DNA of 64,000 nt from Chloroflexota bacterium (GCA_021414245.1 JAIOOU010000003.1:778825-842824), one strand, 5' to 3'. Positions 27,501-36,898 are shown, counted from the first letter of the stretch. Notes: generated by a model not told the origin, from the letters alone. Numbers and translations: made by a program.

Positions 27501-30500
27501 CCGTGCAGATCACGGCCGGCAGGACGGAATGGAAATTGAGAAAGGGGGAGTGGGTCGAAGAGGTGGTGGATCAGCAAAGCTGCCCGATTCTTTCCGGACT
27601 TGAGCCTGGTTCGTGTTCCTTTGAGATTCCCGCCGGCGGTAGTTACCAGATCACCGCCACCGTAACGGATGAAGCTGGACGCAAAAACCAGAGTCGCATG
27701 ACGCGCTGGGTCAGCGGGGGCCAGCAGCCTCCGGCTCGCAATGTGGAACAGGAAAAAGTCACCCTCATCCCGGATCGGCAGACCTACGAGTCGGGTGACA
27801 CGGCGCGGATTCTGGTGCAGTCGCCCTTTGGCCCTGCAGAAGGAATGCTGACGGTCAGTCGCAGCGGCATCCTTTATTCCACCCGTTTTCGCGTGGTGGA
27901 TGGTTCCGTCACCCTGCAAATTCCCATTGAAGAAAAATATATTCCCAACCTGAATATCCAGGTGGACCTGGTGGGTTCCGCTCCGCGCAGCGATGATCTT
28001 GGCAATGTGATGGAGAATGTGCCGGCACGCCCGGCTTATGCAAGCGGACAGTTGAACTTAAGCATTCCTCCACGGCAGCGCAGCCTGTCCCTGCAAGTGA
28101 TTCCAGATTCGTCCGCCCTGGAGCCGGGTGGTGAAACGACCTTGAATGTCAGCGTAAAGGACGCCAACGGGCTGCCGGTTTCGGATGCTGAGCTGGCTGT
28201 GGTCGTCGTGGATGAAGCCATTCTGGCTTTGACGAATTATGAAATAAGCGATCCGTTGGATGTTTTCTATGCGGATCGATCCTCCTACCTCACCAGTGTA
28301 TATGGCCGCGCCAGCATTATCCTGGCCAACCCGCAAACTTTGGCGGGTGAAGCCAGTCAAAATATAGCCCGGGATGCCATGGGTTTGGGCGGTGCGCCTT
28401 CAGCCACCGAGGCTCCGGCGGCTGCGGAGCTGGCTGCCCCGCAGGATAAATCTGAAAATAATCCTTCGACGATTGCCCTTCGTTCGGATTTCAACCCTCT
28501 GGCAATATTTGCCCCCACAGTCAGGACTGGACCTGATGGGGAAGCAAAAATCCTGGTCAAGCTGCCTGATAACCTGACCCGCTATCGGGTCATGGTGGTG
28601 GCGGTGGATGCGGGCGGCACCCAATTTGGAATGGGCGAGTCCAACATCACGGCCCGCCTGCCGCTGATGGTGCGCCCGTCCGCGCCGCGCTTCCTTAACT
28701 TTGGAGACAAATTTGAGTTGCCGGTGGTGCTTCAGAATCAAACCGGTCAGCCCATGACCGTGGAGGTGGTTGCCCGTGCGGCCAATCTGGAACTCGGAAA
28801 TTCCGGCCTGCGTGTGACCGTCCCGGCCAATGACAGGGTGGAGGTGCGGTTCCCGGCAGCGACCATCCAGGCTGGCAGTACCCATATTCTGTTTGCGGCT
28901 GTCTCTGGAAACTATTCCGATGCTGCCAGTGTTGACCTGCCTGTGTACACGCCGGCTACCAGCGAGGCTTTTGCCACTTATGGCGTCATCGATGAGGGTT
29001 CCGTCGCCCAGCCGGTTTTACGCCCGAGCGATGTCTTTCCGCAATTTGGCGGCCTGGAGGTCAGCACATCCTCGACCGCACTCCAATCCCTGACTGATGC
29101 GGTTCTGTATCTGGTTGCGTACCCTTATGAATGTTCCGAACAGCTGGCCTCGCGCATCCTGGCAGTGGCTTCCCTGCGGGATGTCCTGAGCGCATTCAAG
29201 GCAGACGGGCTGCCTGCTCCCGCAGAAATGGAATCCGCTGTCAGCCGGGATATTGAACGCCTGCAGGGTATGCAAAACGATGACGGCGGTTTCCCTTATT
29301 GGCGGCGTGGATTCGAATCGGTTCCGTTCAATAGCATCCATGTCACCCACGCCTTGATCCGTGCGCAGGAGAAGGGGTACGCAATTCCGGATGAGATGCT
29401 TTTAAACGCCCGGAATTATCTGAAGAATATCGAGGATCATTATCCATCCTGGTATGGTGAACAAACCCGCTGGACATTAAGCGCATATGCCCTGTATGTT
29501 CGTAATCTGATGGGTGACCGGGACGCCCGCAAGGCTGAAAATCTGATCGACAATGCCGGCCTGGATAACCTATCCATGGAGGCCATTGGCTGGCTGTGGC
29601 CGGTGATCGACGATGAAACCCAGCTCACGGCGATCCGCACTTATGTCAATAATCATGTTGTCGAAACCTCAGGTGCGGCCAACTTCACGACTGCCTATGA
29701 CGATCAGACCTATCTGCTGCTTAGCTCCGACCGCCGCACCGATGCGATCCTGCTGGATGCCCTGATGGATGATAATCCGCAAAGCGACCTGATCCCCAAG
29801 ATGGTCAATGGGCTGCTGGCGCACCGCGCGCGAGGCCGTTGGGAGAACACCCAGGAGAACGTATTTATTCTTCTGGCTCTTGACCGGTATTTCAATATCT
29901 ATGAATCCCAGACACCGGATTTTGTGGCGGGAATCTGGCTGGGCGATACCTATGCCGGAAGCAACGAATTCCGCGGGCGCACAACAGATCAATATGAAAC
30001 AATGATTCCAATGGGTTATGTACTTAATGAAACTTCGGCCGGCGGGACTCGCGACCTGATTCTTTCCAAGGAAGGTACGGGCAGGCTTTATTATCGACTG
30101 GGCCTGCAATACGCGCCCAAGGATCTGGACCTTGACCCACTTGACATGGGCTTTGTTGTTCAACGCCGATATGAATCCCTGGACGACCCTGCGGATGTGG
30201 TGCTGGATAAAAATGGCGTCTGGCATATTCAGGCCGGGACGCGGGTGAAGATCACCATCACAATGGAGGCAGATAACCGACGCTATCACGTTGCCCTCCT
30301 GGATCCGCTCCCGGCCGGCCTGGAAATCGTCAACCCGGCACTGGCAATATCCGAGAATATTCCCCAGGACCCAACCAGTCCGGATTATCGCTATGGCTGG
30401 TGGTGGTGGGGACCCTGGTATGAACATCAAAATATGCGTGATGACCGTGCAGAAGCATTCACCTCCCTGTTGTGGGAGGGAGTGTATGAATATACCTACA

Positions 30501-30613
30501 TCGCAAGAGCCACCACTCCCGGCACTTTCATTGTTCCGCCGGCCAGGGCCGAGGAAATGTATTCTCCGGAGGTTTTTGGCCGCAGCAGCAGCGATTGGGT
30601 AATCGTTGAATGA
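24524..30613 (+). CDS. Bacterial alpha-2-macroglobulin family protein (paralogue 2)
   Basis: 2029 aa, the longest gene in the window. A single membrane anchor (about residues 14-34) and a Ser/Pro linker are followed by Ig-like modules and macroglobulin domains. An Ala/Pro-rich bait-like segment (SATEAPAAAELAAP, near residue 1290) precedes VKLPDNLTRYRVMVVAVD. The thioester motif is CSEQ (about 1537-1540) within YPYECSEQLASR. The thioester is intact as in paralogue 1, but the bait-like region and N-terminal modules differ, so the two proteins may trap different proteases. ATG at 24524 follows ACGGAGGGC. Read away from paralogue 1 with three housekeeping genes between them. Confidence 0.92.
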   Translation: MADQKKTRGRNFSATLTGILILIGIGAVVLLLKWIESSASIPTPSLVSASAGTSQPVIQVTGQPTKAYGIRIGLSDGQSRPQTASVNPVLTGEALSPEEIELIYSRLPNLPLDFSQQAEFNLPTQILPPPRPGNTIKESFPPLESEPAHGAPDTGPLQVLRFAPEGEIPVAPFISVTFNQPMVPLGILGDLAEKDVPVRIEPSISGTWRWLGTKTLTFEYDSKLFDRLPKATEYRVTVPAGTTSATGGVLAEPVSWSFKTTPPKVLLSYPNDSPQPLNPIFFIAFDQRIDPSAVLKTVQVKAGNQPLHIALASEAEIEKDEQVSQLVKDAAEGHWLAFRADQTLPQETQIFVFIGPDTPSAEGSLKTVETQSYNFSTYAPLRIDEYTCSWYDEQCPPFTPFYIRFNNPLDTDVFSEEMIKIEPEIPGLLINVYGDMINISGETKGQTQYTVTVSGKIQDAFGQQLGRDARLTFKVGKAQPVLINPGQIFQTLDPTSAKAIYSVYAVNYKKLHLKIYAVKPADWPAYKTYLGNWQNTDVPLRMPGILVTDKDLNLDLPNDTLTQVDINLNQFMSGAFGHFVVIVEPPAGMFETENEKWQRFSQTIITWVQVTRIGLDAYNDQDQMVAWVTDLTDGSPLSGVNIQANNGSVSSLSNTEGVARFNLPNGASYLIARSGADEAILPHSTYYWGDDVWAANRPADSLRWYVFDDRQMYRPGEEVHVKGWLRRIGGGRDGDVELVGSTAGPIGYQVTDPFGNELSAGQAEVNALGGFDFVLSIPKEVNLGTAQINLTASGGLDGSQFYHSFQIQEFRRPEFEVNARNETAGPYYAGDHATLAVDAKYYAGGGLPNADVTWQVTTSPGSYSPPNWPDFSFGTWQPWWLYYYDGIGYPGGGDSQTETFIGRTDASGTHYLNLDFTQVGDPAKDPRPYSVVAQATVMDVNLQAWSSTTTLLVHPADLYVGLRSDSYFVERGKPLKVDFIVTDLDGHAVENRSVQITAGRTEWKLRKGEWVEEVVDQQSCPILSGLEPGSCSFEIPAGGSYQITATVTDEAGRKNQSRMTRWVSGGQQPPARNVEQEKVTLIPDRQTYESGDTARILVQSPFGPAEGMLTVSRSGILYSTRFRVVDGSVTLQIPIEEKYIPNLNIQVDLVGSAPRSDDLGNVMENVPARPAYASGQLNLSIPPRQRSLSLQVIPDSSALEPGGETTLNVSVKDANGLPVSDAELAVVVVDEAILALTNYEISDPLDVFYADRSSYLTSVYGRASIILANPQTLAGEASQNIARDAMGLGGAPSATEAPAAAELAAPQDKSENNPSTIALRSDFNPLAIFAPTVRTGPDGEAKILVKLPDNLTRYRVMVVAVDAGGTQFGMGESNITARLPLMVRPSAPRFLNFGDKFELPVVLQNQTGQPMTVEVVARAANLELGNSGLRVTVPANDRVEVRFPAATIQAGSTHILFAAVSGNYSDAASVDLPVYTPATSEAFATYGVIDEGSVAQPVLRPSDVFPQFGGLEVSTSSTALQSLTDAVLYLVAYPYECSEQLASRILAVASLRDVLSAFKADGLPAPAEMESAVSRDIERLQGMQNDDGGFPYWRRGFESVPFNSIHVTHALIRAQEKGYAIPDEMLLNARNYLKNIEDHYPSWYGEQTRWTLSAYALYVRNLMGDRDARKAENLIDNAGLDNLSMEAIGWLWPVIDDETQLTAIRTYVNNHVVETSGAANFTTAYDDQTYLLLSSDRRTDAILLDALMDDNPQSDLIPKMVNGLLAHRARGRWENTQENVFILLALDRYFNIYESQTPDFVAGIWLGDTYAGSNEFRGRTTDQYETMIPMGYVLNETSAGGTRDLILSKEGTGRLYYRLGLQYAPKDLDLDPLDMGFVVQRRYESLDDPADVVLDKNGVWHIQAGTRVKITITMEADNRRYHVALLDPLPAGLEIVNPALAISENIPQDPTSPDYRYGWWWWGPWYEHQNMRDDRAEAFTSLLWEGVYEYTYIARATTPGTFIVPPARAEEMYSPEVFGRSSSDWVIVE

Positions 30614-30633
30614 TTAATCCGGGTCAATAGAGC

Positions 30634-31524
30634 ATGACTGAAAAACTGTTCGGCGGCATCGAAGGCGGCGGGACAAAATTCAACTGTGCAATAGGAAGCG
30701 GCCCCGGGCATATTATGACAGAGGCGCGCATTGAAACCACCATGCCGGATGAAACGCTCAGACATGTAGTGGGCTTCTTCACACCCTACCTAAGTCAACT
30801 GCAGGGTGTTGGGCTGGGCTCGTTTGGTCCGTTCGATGTCGATCCTGCTTCTCCAACCTATGGGTATATCACCACCACGCCCAAACCCGGCTGGGCCAAT
30901 ACAAATATTTTGGGGTCGCTGTGCGAAGGGTTGGGCGTGCCGATTTCCGTTGACATGGATGTTGCCGCTGCCGGATTGGGCGAATCCAGATGGGGGGCCA
31001 GCCGTGGACTCCGCCATTCCCTGTACCTGACGATCGGGACGGGTATCGGCGGCGGAACCATCATCGACGGCAAACCCTTGCATGGATTGGTTAGCCCGGA
31101 AATGGGCCATATCCGCATCCCGCATGACCGGGAAGCGGATCCCTTTTCAGGAGCCTGCCCGTATCATCGGGATTGTTTTGAAGGATTGGCATCCGGTCCG
31201 GCCATTCAGGCCCGCTTTGGCCGGCCGGCTGAAGCGCTGGGCGGGGATCATCCCTTCTGGGACATGGAAGCCGGGTATGTGGCTCATGCGCTTGTAAATT
31301 ACATTTTCATTCTTGCCCCGGAGATCATCATCCTTGGCGGCGGTGTGATGCAAAATGAATTTCTGTTCAACAAAGTGCGAAAACAGGTGCAGGTGCTCTT
31401 GAACTCATATCTCATACATGACCTGTTGTTGAAAAATATTGACCGGTATATCGTCCCGCCTTTTCTCGGAAACCGTGCGGGAGTCCTTGGCGGGATGGCG
31501 TTGGCGATGGATGCGTTCGGATAA
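30634..31524 (+). CDS. ROK-family sugar kinase (fructokinase/mannokinase-like)
   Basis: ATP-dependent phosphorylation of a hexose, likely fructose or mannose. 296 aa without an HTH domain. The phosphate loop GIEGGGTKFNCAIG is at the N-terminus and the phosphate-binding LTIGTGIGGG near residue 135. The zinc-binding region GHIRIPHD...CPYHRDCFEGLASGPA is the variant found in ScrK/GmuE-type kinases. It starts 20 bp after the alpha-2-macroglobulin stop with no terminator between, so co-transcription is possible. The next kinase gene follows directly. Confidence 0.88.
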   Translation: MTEKLFGGIEGGGTKFNCAIGSGPGHIMTEARIETTMPDETLRHVVGFFTPYLSQLQGVGLGSFGPFDVDPASPTYGYITTTPKPGWANTNILGSLCEGLGVPISVDMDVAAAGLGESRWGASRGLRHSLYLTIGTGIGGGTIIDGKPLHGLVSPEMGHIRIPHDREADPFSGACPYHRDCFEGLASGPAIQARFGRPAEALGGDHPFWDMEAGYVAHALVNYIFILAPEIIILGGGVMQNEFLFNKVRKQVQVLLNSYLIHDLLLKNIDRYIVPPFLGNRAGVLGGMALAMDAFG

Positions 31525-31537
31525 GGGAGGATCCTGC

Positions 31538-32509
31538 ATGAAATATTTTCTTGGATTTGATGTAGGCTCATCGAAAACCCATGCCCTGATCGCGGAAGAA
31601 ACCGGGAAAAGCATCGGGTTTGGCAAGGCCTGGGGTGGAAATCATCAAGTGGTGGGGTACGATGGACTTGAAAGCGCATTGAAAGAGTCTTTCGATGGGG
31701 CGTTGAAAATGTCCGGGGTGGACCCGGCTCAAATCCACGGAGCAGGCTTCGGCGTGGCGGGATTCGATTTTCCGTCCGACCGGGAATCGCATTTCCAGGC
31801 AATCTCGAGCCTGGGGTTATCCTGCCCGGTTGAAATCGTCAATGACGGGGTGAACGGCTTGCTGGCCGGTGCAAGCCGGGGAATCGGTGTCAATGTCACG
31901 GCGGGATCATCCAATAATTGCCGCGGTCGGGGCAGGAACGGCAGGGAGGGGCGGATCACGGGAAACGGGATGACCTTTGGGGAGTTTGGCGGCGGCCAGG
32001 AGATCGTTGCGCACGGATTACAGATGGTGAATTATGCCTGGATCCAACGCATTCCGCCGACTTCGCTGACGGCCATCTACCTGGATGCGACGGGAGCCGG
32101 TGATGAAATGGATCTTATGGAGGGATTGTCGAATCACCGATATCATTTATTTCCATATCTTGCCTTGAAGGTTGTGGAGGCGGCTCTTGCCGGCGACACG
32201 GCCGCTGTGGAGGTGATCCGGTGGGCCGGGCAGGAATTGGGTTGGCTGGCTGTGTCGGTGGCGCGCCAGATCGGCATGGAAAATGATGAAGTGGAGGTTG
32301 TTCAATCCGGCAGTGTTTTTGATGCGGGAGAGATCATCATGGCTCCCATGCAGGAGGTTGTATCGAGCCATCTGCCGAAGGCCCGGCTGCTGCGGCTTGA
32401 TGGACCGCCTGTGATTGGGGCCGTCATTCTTGGAATGGAACAGGTTCATTTCGATGGATATGCGGTTCGAGCGGGGATGATCCGCACTGCAAAGGAGATC
32501 GTCTTCTGA
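31538..32509 (+). CDS. BadF/BadG-family ATPase, N-acetylglucosamine-kinase-like
   Basis: 323 aa, ASKHA fold. N-terminal phosphate loop FLGFDVGSSKTHALI; central VTAGSSNNCRGRG in place of the second phosphate loop; GNGMTFGEFGGG nearby; late GPPVIGAVILGM. The group contains GlcNAc kinases, and in this context an amino-sugar or sugar kinase is likelier than a dehydratase activator. The track start at 31439 lies within the previous gene; ATG 31538 follows AAGGGAGGATCCTGC. Forms a pair with the upstream ROK kinase. Confidence 0.82.
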   Translation: MKYFLGFDVGSSKTHALIAEETGKSIGFGKAWGGNHQVVGYDGLESALKESFDGALKMSGVDPAQIHGAGFGVAGFDFPSDRESHFQAISSLGLSCPVEIVNDGVNGLLAGASRGIGVNVTAGSSNNCRGRGRNGREGRITGNGMTFGEFGGGQEIVAHGLQMVNYAWIQRIPPTSLTAIYLDATGAGDEMDLMEGLSNHRYHLFPYLALKVVEAALAGDTAAVEVIRWAGQELGWLAVSVARQIGMENDEVEVVQSGSVFDAGEIIMAPMQEVVSSHLPKARLLRLDGPPVIGAVILGMEQVHFDGYAVRAGMIRTAKEIVF

Positions 32510-32536
32510 GGACTGAGAAGGTTCCAATTGTGCCGA

Positions 32537-32566
32537 AAACGGGACTGGCGGCCGCCAGTCCCGTTT
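32537..32566 (+). terminator. Terminator-like palindrome after the kinase pair
   Basis: A perfect 30-nt palindrome built on GGGACTGGCGG and its complement, flanked by A and T runs. The T run is short. Confidence 0.7.
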
Positions 32567-32609
32567 CTATGCTAAAATTTATGGCCTTTACAAGGTACGG
32601 AGAAAATCG

Positions 32610-34232
32610 ATGTCTGAAGAGAATTTGAAACCCCATCCTGCGGGGAATGTGCCGCTGGCCGAAGCGATCGCCATGCGGCGCACGTTTGCCATTATTTCCC
32701 ACCCCGATGCTGGCAAAACCACGTTGACGGAAAAGCTGCTGTTATACGGAAATGCGATCGAGCTCGCCGGCAATGTGCGCGCCCGGCGCAACCAGCGCTC
32801 GACGACCTCTGACTGGATGGAAATGGAGCGCGAACGCGGGATCTCGATCACCTCCACGATCCTGCAGTTTCCCTATCAGGAACATGTCATTAATCTGCTT
32901 GATACCCCGGGACATCAGGATTTCTCGGAGGATACCTATCGAACGCTTTCGGCCGTCGACAGCGCGGTCATGGTCATTGACGGGGCCAAAGGTATTGAAC
33001 CGCAGACCCTCAAGCTGTTTGAGGTTTGCCGCAAACGCGGCATCCCGGTCTTTACCTTCATCAACAAAATGGATCGCCCGGCCCGCGATCCCTTCGACCT
33101 GCTGGACGAGATCAAGAAGGTGCTGGGCATGGAGCCGATCCCGATGAACTGGCCGGTGGGGGATGGCCCGGACTTCAAGGGTGTATACGACCGCTTGACC
33201 CAGGGCGTTTATCTGTTCGAACGGACCGAAAGAAATGAGCGCATGGCTCCCGAAGAATTCATACCCCTTGACCGCCTGGTGGGGAACAAGGTCATCACCC
33301 CAAACCGTTATAAGGACCTGGCCGAGAGCATTCATCTTCTGGATGAAGCGGGCGTGGTTTTTGACCATGAGAGCGTGCTCAAGGAAAAACAGACCCCGGT
33401 TTTCTTTGGAAGCGCAGTGACCAATTTTGGCGTGCGTCTCTTTTTGGACGCCTTTGTAAAATATGCCCCGCCGCCGCAACCCTACCCGAGCGACTCCGGG
33501 ATCGTGGCGCCTACATCGCCCGAATTCTCCGGATTTGTCTTTAAGATCCAGGCGAACATGAATCCCAAGCACCGTGACAGCGTGGCCTTTTTACGCATCT
33601 GCTCCGGACGGTTCGAGCGCGGCATGGACCTGGTCCATGCCCAAAGCGGAAAGACCCTGCGCATGCTGCGGCCCTATAAACTTTTTGCGGCTGAGCGCGA
33701 GATCATCGATGAAGCCTATCCGGGGGATGTGCTCGGCCTGCCCAATAACGGGGATTTCGCGATCGGTGATTCGCTTTGCTCCGGAGCGCCGTTCCGGTTC
33801 GCCTCCATCCCGCGCTTTCAACCGGAGCACTTCGCCCTGCTTCGAAATACAGATCTGGGCAAGCAGAAGCAATTTGCCAAGGGCCTTCAACAATTGGAGA
33901 GCGAGGGCGCGGTCCAGGTGCTTTACAATCTAAATGCGTTCAAACGCGAGCCGATCCTGGCCGTGGTGGGTCAGCTGCAGTTCGACGTGGTTCAAGCCCG
34001 TTTGAAAGCGGAATATAATGTACCCACCGAACTGGAGCGGCTGCCGCATGTACTGATGCGCTGGATCAAGGGCTCCGATGCGGATGTGGAGAAGCTCCCA
34101 AATCGCGGAGAAGCCATCATTGCCCGTGACTCACGCGATGAATGGGTGGCGTTATTCAGCTCGACATTCTTTTTGAAACATTATGCTGAAAAGTACCCGG
34201 AATTAAGATTTGTGGAGATCAATACCGAATAA
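32610..34232 (+). CDS. prfC: Peptide chain release factor 3
   Basis: Translational GTPase that recycles RF1 and RF2 from ribosomes. 540 aa. G1 SHPDAGKTTLTEKLL near residue 30, G2 region RGISITSTI, G3 DTPGHQDFSEDT and G4 NKMDRPARDPFD. The C-terminal domains follow the RF3 pattern (ILAVVGQLQFDVVQARLKAEYN) rather than EF-G. ATG at 32610 follows CGGAGAAAATCG. Confidence 0.95.
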   Translation: MSEENLKPHPAGNVPLAEAIAMRRTFAIISHPDAGKTTLTEKLLLYGNAIELAGNVRARRNQRSTTSDWMEMERERGISITSTILQFPYQEHVINLLDTPGHQDFSEDTYRTLSAVDSAVMVIDGAKGIEPQTLKLFEVCRKRGIPVFTFINKMDRPARDPFDLLDEIKKVLGMEPIPMNWPVGDGPDFKGVYDRLTQGVYLFERTERNERMAPEEFIPLDRLVGNKVITPNRYKDLAESIHLLDEAGVVFDHESVLKEKQTPVFFGSAVTNFGVRLFLDAFVKYAPPPQPYPSDSGIVAPTSPEFSGFVFKIQANMNPKHRDSVAFLRICSGRFERGMDLVHAQSGKTLRMLRPYKLFAAEREIIDEAYPGDVLGLPNNGDFAIGDSLCSGAPFRFASIPRFQPEHFALLRNTDLGKQKQFAKGLQQLESEGAVQVLYNLNAFKREPILAVVGQLQFDVVQARLKAEYNVPTELERLPHVLMRWIKGSDADVEKLPNRGEAIIARDSRDEWVALFSSTFFLKHYAEKYPELRFVEINTE

Positions 34233-34291
34233 GGTAAGAGACCCGCCCGCGGTGGTATCCAATTTACAGACTACTTTATGGAGAAAAAATC

Positions 34292-34816
34292 ATGACAACC
34301 GTTCGTACAGATGTTTTTAAAATCGGCGACAAGTTCGCCACGCTGCTCGGTGACGAAGTGAAAGTCGGCCAGGCGGCCCCTGAGTTCACCTCTGTTGTTC
34401 CCGGCTGGGGAACGGTGAATCCGCTGCAGGACTCCAGGGGAAAGGTCGTTATCCTGTCGGCAGTGCCCTCCCTGGACACGGATACGTGTGACCGCGAGAC
34501 CCGCCGTTTTAACGAAGAAGCTGCAAAGCTTGGCGAGGACATCGTGATCTATACCATCAGCACCGATTTCCCGATGGCGCAAAAACGCTGGTGCGGCGCC
34601 GCAGGCGTGGACAAGGTTAAGGTCGTCTCGGACGTGGTCGACACGGATTTTGGTTTGAAGTACGGCATCGTCATCAAGGAGCGCCGTTACCTGCGCCGGT
34701 CCGTGTTTATTGTGGGCCGCGACGGCAGGCTCACGTATGTTAACTATCTGCCGAGCCTCGGCGATGAACCGAATTACGATGAGGTCATCAACGCGGCAAA
34801 AGCAGCCTTGAAGTAG
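34292..34816 (+). CDS. tpx: Thiol peroxidase
   Basis: Atypical two-Cys peroxiredoxin that reduces peroxides using thioredoxin. 174 aa. The peroxidatic Cys is in VPSLDTDTCDRETRRFN (about residue 70) and the resolving Cys in QKRWCGAAG (about residue 104), the spacing typical of Tpx. No signal peptide. ATG at 34292 follows GGAGAAAAAATC. It has its own terminator. Confidence 0.94.
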   Translation: MTTVRTDVFKIGDKFATLLGDEVKVGQAAPEFTSVVPGWGTVNPLQDSRGKVVILSAVPSLDTDTCDRETRRFNEEAAKLGEDIVIYTISTDFPMAQKRWCGAAGVDKVKVVSDVVDTDFGLKYGIVIKERRYLRRSVFIVGRDGRLTYVNYLPSLGDEPNYDEVINAAKAALK

Positions 34817-34821
34817 AATGC

Positions 34822-34851
34822 AAAAAGCGCACCAAACCGGTGCGCTTTTTT
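34822..34851 (+). terminator. Rho-independent terminator after tpx
   Basis: AAAAAGCGCACC and GGTGCGCTTTTT form a perfect 12-bp stem with a 5-nt loop and a T run. Confidence 0.9.
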
Positions 34852-34918
34852 ATTGAATGGCTTGCCAGTATCCCGATTATTGTCTATACTTCAAAAAAAT
34901 CCAGATCAGGAGATGCCC

Positions 34919-35356
34919 ATGTCCACAGTGCGCGATATGATCCGAAAAAAGGGGAGCGAGGTATTTTCCATTCCTCCTGATGCCACCGTCCACGAGGCGC
35001 TGGTCATCATGGCGAAACACAATACAGGTGCCTTGATGGTGGTCACGGGGAACAAGGTGGAGGGCATCCTTTCGGAGCGCGATTGTGTGCGCCGGGTGGA
35101 TCTGGAAGGCAGGACCACAAAGAATACGAAGGTCAGCGAGATCATGACCTCGAAGGTGATTTACGTTGAGGCCAGCCAGCAGCTTGAAGAATGCATGGCG
35201 CTGATGATCGACAAGAATATCCGGCACCTGCCTGTTTATGACGGCAGTGAACTGCTTGGCCTGATCTCGGTCCGGGATGTGCTTAAGGAGGTGGTGGACG
35301 TGCAAAAATTCATGATCTCCCAGCTCGAACACTACATCACCGGCGGCGGGCGCTGA
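34919..35356 (+). CDS. CBS-domain pair protein
   Basis: A 145-aa protein made of two CBS motifs (about residues 10-65 and 75-130), typical of adenosyl-nucleotide sensing modules. ISERDCVRRVD-like and VRDVLKEVV helices end the repeats. Two ATGs six bases apart compete; AGGAG spaced 6 nt before 34919 favours MSTVRDMIRKKG. The amidase gene starts one base after its stop, so the two are translationally coupled, but a functional link is not evident. Confidence 0.88.
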   Translation: MSTVRDMIRKKGSEVFSIPPDATVHEALVIMAKHNTGALMVVTGNKVEGILSERDCVRRVDLEGRTTKNTKVSEIMTSKVIYVEASQQLEECMALMIDKNIRHLPVYDGSELLGLISVRDVLKEVVDVQKFMISQLEHYITGGGR

Positions 35357-35357
35357 C

Positions 35358-36851
35358 ATGCAGGAACAAGGCATCGCTGAATACCAGACAAAAATGAACT
35401 CCGGCGAGTTGACCGCGCGTCAACTCGCCGAATTATTTCTGGAACGGATCGACTCGATCGACAAACACGGCCCCGGATTGAATTCCATCATCGAAACCAA
35501 TTCCCAGGCCCTGGAGATCGCATCAGGGCTTGACCGGGAGCGGGCTGCCGGCAAGGTGCGGGGACCGCTGCATGGCATTCCCATCCTAATAAAAGACAAT
35601 ATCGATACACACGATTCCATGCAGACCACGGCAGGGTCCCTGGCCCTGGAAGGGCATAGAGCTGCCCGCGATGCGTTTCTTGTGAAGCAGCTCCGAAAAG
35701 CAGGGGCGGTGATTCTTGGAAAAACAAATCTCAGCGAATGGGCGAACTTTCGCGGCAAACATTCCATCAGCGGATGGTCGTCACGCGGCGGGTTGACACA
35801 CAATCCGTATGCGCTGGATCGGTCTGCCTGCGGGTCTTCCTCCGGGTCGGGTGCGGCAGTGGCCGCGAATTTATCGGCTGCGGCTGTGGGAACCGAGACG
35901 GACGGCTCCGTCATTTGCCCGGCCCAGACGAATGGGATCGTGGGCATCAAACCAACATTGGGATTAATCAGCCGTTCGGGAATTATCCCGATTGCGCATA
36001 GTCAGGATACTGCCGGACCCATGGCCAGGACTGTTGCCGATGCCGCAGCTTTGCTCGGGGCGATGACCGGCGTCGATGAACGGGACCCAGCTACAAGGTC
36101 AAGCAAGAAGCGGCACTTTTCCGACTACACAAAATTTCTTAATCCGAACGGCTTGAAGGGTGCGCGCATCGGCGTGGCGCGAAATATGGCGGGTACCGAT
36201 CCGAGAATTCTCAAGATCTTTGACGCCTGCATCGACGCAATGAAACGGCAGGGAGCCGTGATCGTGGACCCTGCCAATCTGCCGAACTTCAACAAATTCG
36301 GCAAGACCGAGGTTGAAGTGCTGCATTACGAATTCAAGGCTGATTTGAACAAGTATCTGGCCGCTGCGCAGGCCCGCGTGAAAAGCATGGCGGATGTGAT
36401 CAAATTCAATGACGAGAACAAGGAGCGCGTGCTGCAATACTTCGGACAGGAGCACATGCTCGCGGCACAGGAAAAAGGAAGCCTGCGCGATGAGAAATAT
36501 CGTGCGGCGCTTGCAAAGAATCACGAGCTGACCCGCAGGAATGGCATCGATGTAACCATGAAAAAATACAAGCTGGATGCGATCGTGGTCCCTTCCGGAG
36601 GCCCGGCCTGGATGATCGATCTGGTCAACGGTGATGCGATCAATTGGGACATGGAAAGTACGTCTCCTGCGGCGGTGGCGGGGTATCCGCACATTACCGT
36701 GCCGGCCGGGTATATTCTCGGGTTGCCGGTGGGGCTCTCGTTTTTTGCGAAGGCCTGGCAGGAACCGACCCTGATCAAACTGGCGTTTGCCTTTGAACAG
36801 GCGACAAAAATAAGAAGACCACCGGAATTTTTGCCAAGCGCGAAAGTTTAA
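35358..36851 (+). CDS. Amidase (amidase-signature family)
   Basis: Hydrolyses an amide of unknown identity; 497 aa. The catalytic triad of the amidase signature is visible: Lys in ILIKDNIDTH, and the two serines of GSSSGSGAAVAANLSAAAVGTETDGS, followed by NGIVGIKPTLGLISRSGIIP. It lacks clear GatA partners (no gatB or gatC nearby), so it is probably a stand-alone amidase rather than part of the tRNA amidotransferase. It lies directly behind the CBS gene. Confidence 0.88.
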   Translation: MQEQGIAEYQTKMNSGELTARQLAELFLERIDSIDKHGPGLNSIIETNSQALEIASGLDRERAAGKVRGPLHGIPILIKDNIDTHDSMQTTAGSLALEGHRAARDAFLVKQLRKAGAVILGKTNLSEWANFRGKHSISGWSSRGGLTHNPYALDRSACGSSSGSGAAVAANLSAAAVGTETDGSVICPAQTNGIVGIKPTLGLISRSGIIPIAHSQDTAGPMARTVADAAALLGAMTGVDERDPATRSSKKRHFSDYTKFLNPNGLKGARIGVARNMAGTDPRILKIFDACIDAMKRQGAVIVDPANLPNFNKFGKTEVEVLHYEFKADLNKYLAAAQARVKSMADVIKFNDENKERVLQYFGQEHMLAAQEKGSLRDEKYRAALAKNHELTRRNGIDVTMKKYKLDAIVVPSGGPAWMIDLVNGDAINWDMESTSPAAVAGYPHITVPAGYILGLPVGLSFFAKAWQEPTLIKLAFAFEQATKIRRPPEFLPSAKV

Positions 36852-36898
36852 AATAAAAACTGCCCGCTTTTTTATTTTTTTCCATGGAAGGAACGCAA

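Noticed and set aside
30634-31524. Calling this ROK protein a repressor
   Set aside because: It has no N-terminal helix-turn-helix and starts directly with the kinase phosphate loop.
35358-36851. Calling the amidase GatA
   Set aside because: No gatB or gatC next to it and the sequence is closer to general amidases.
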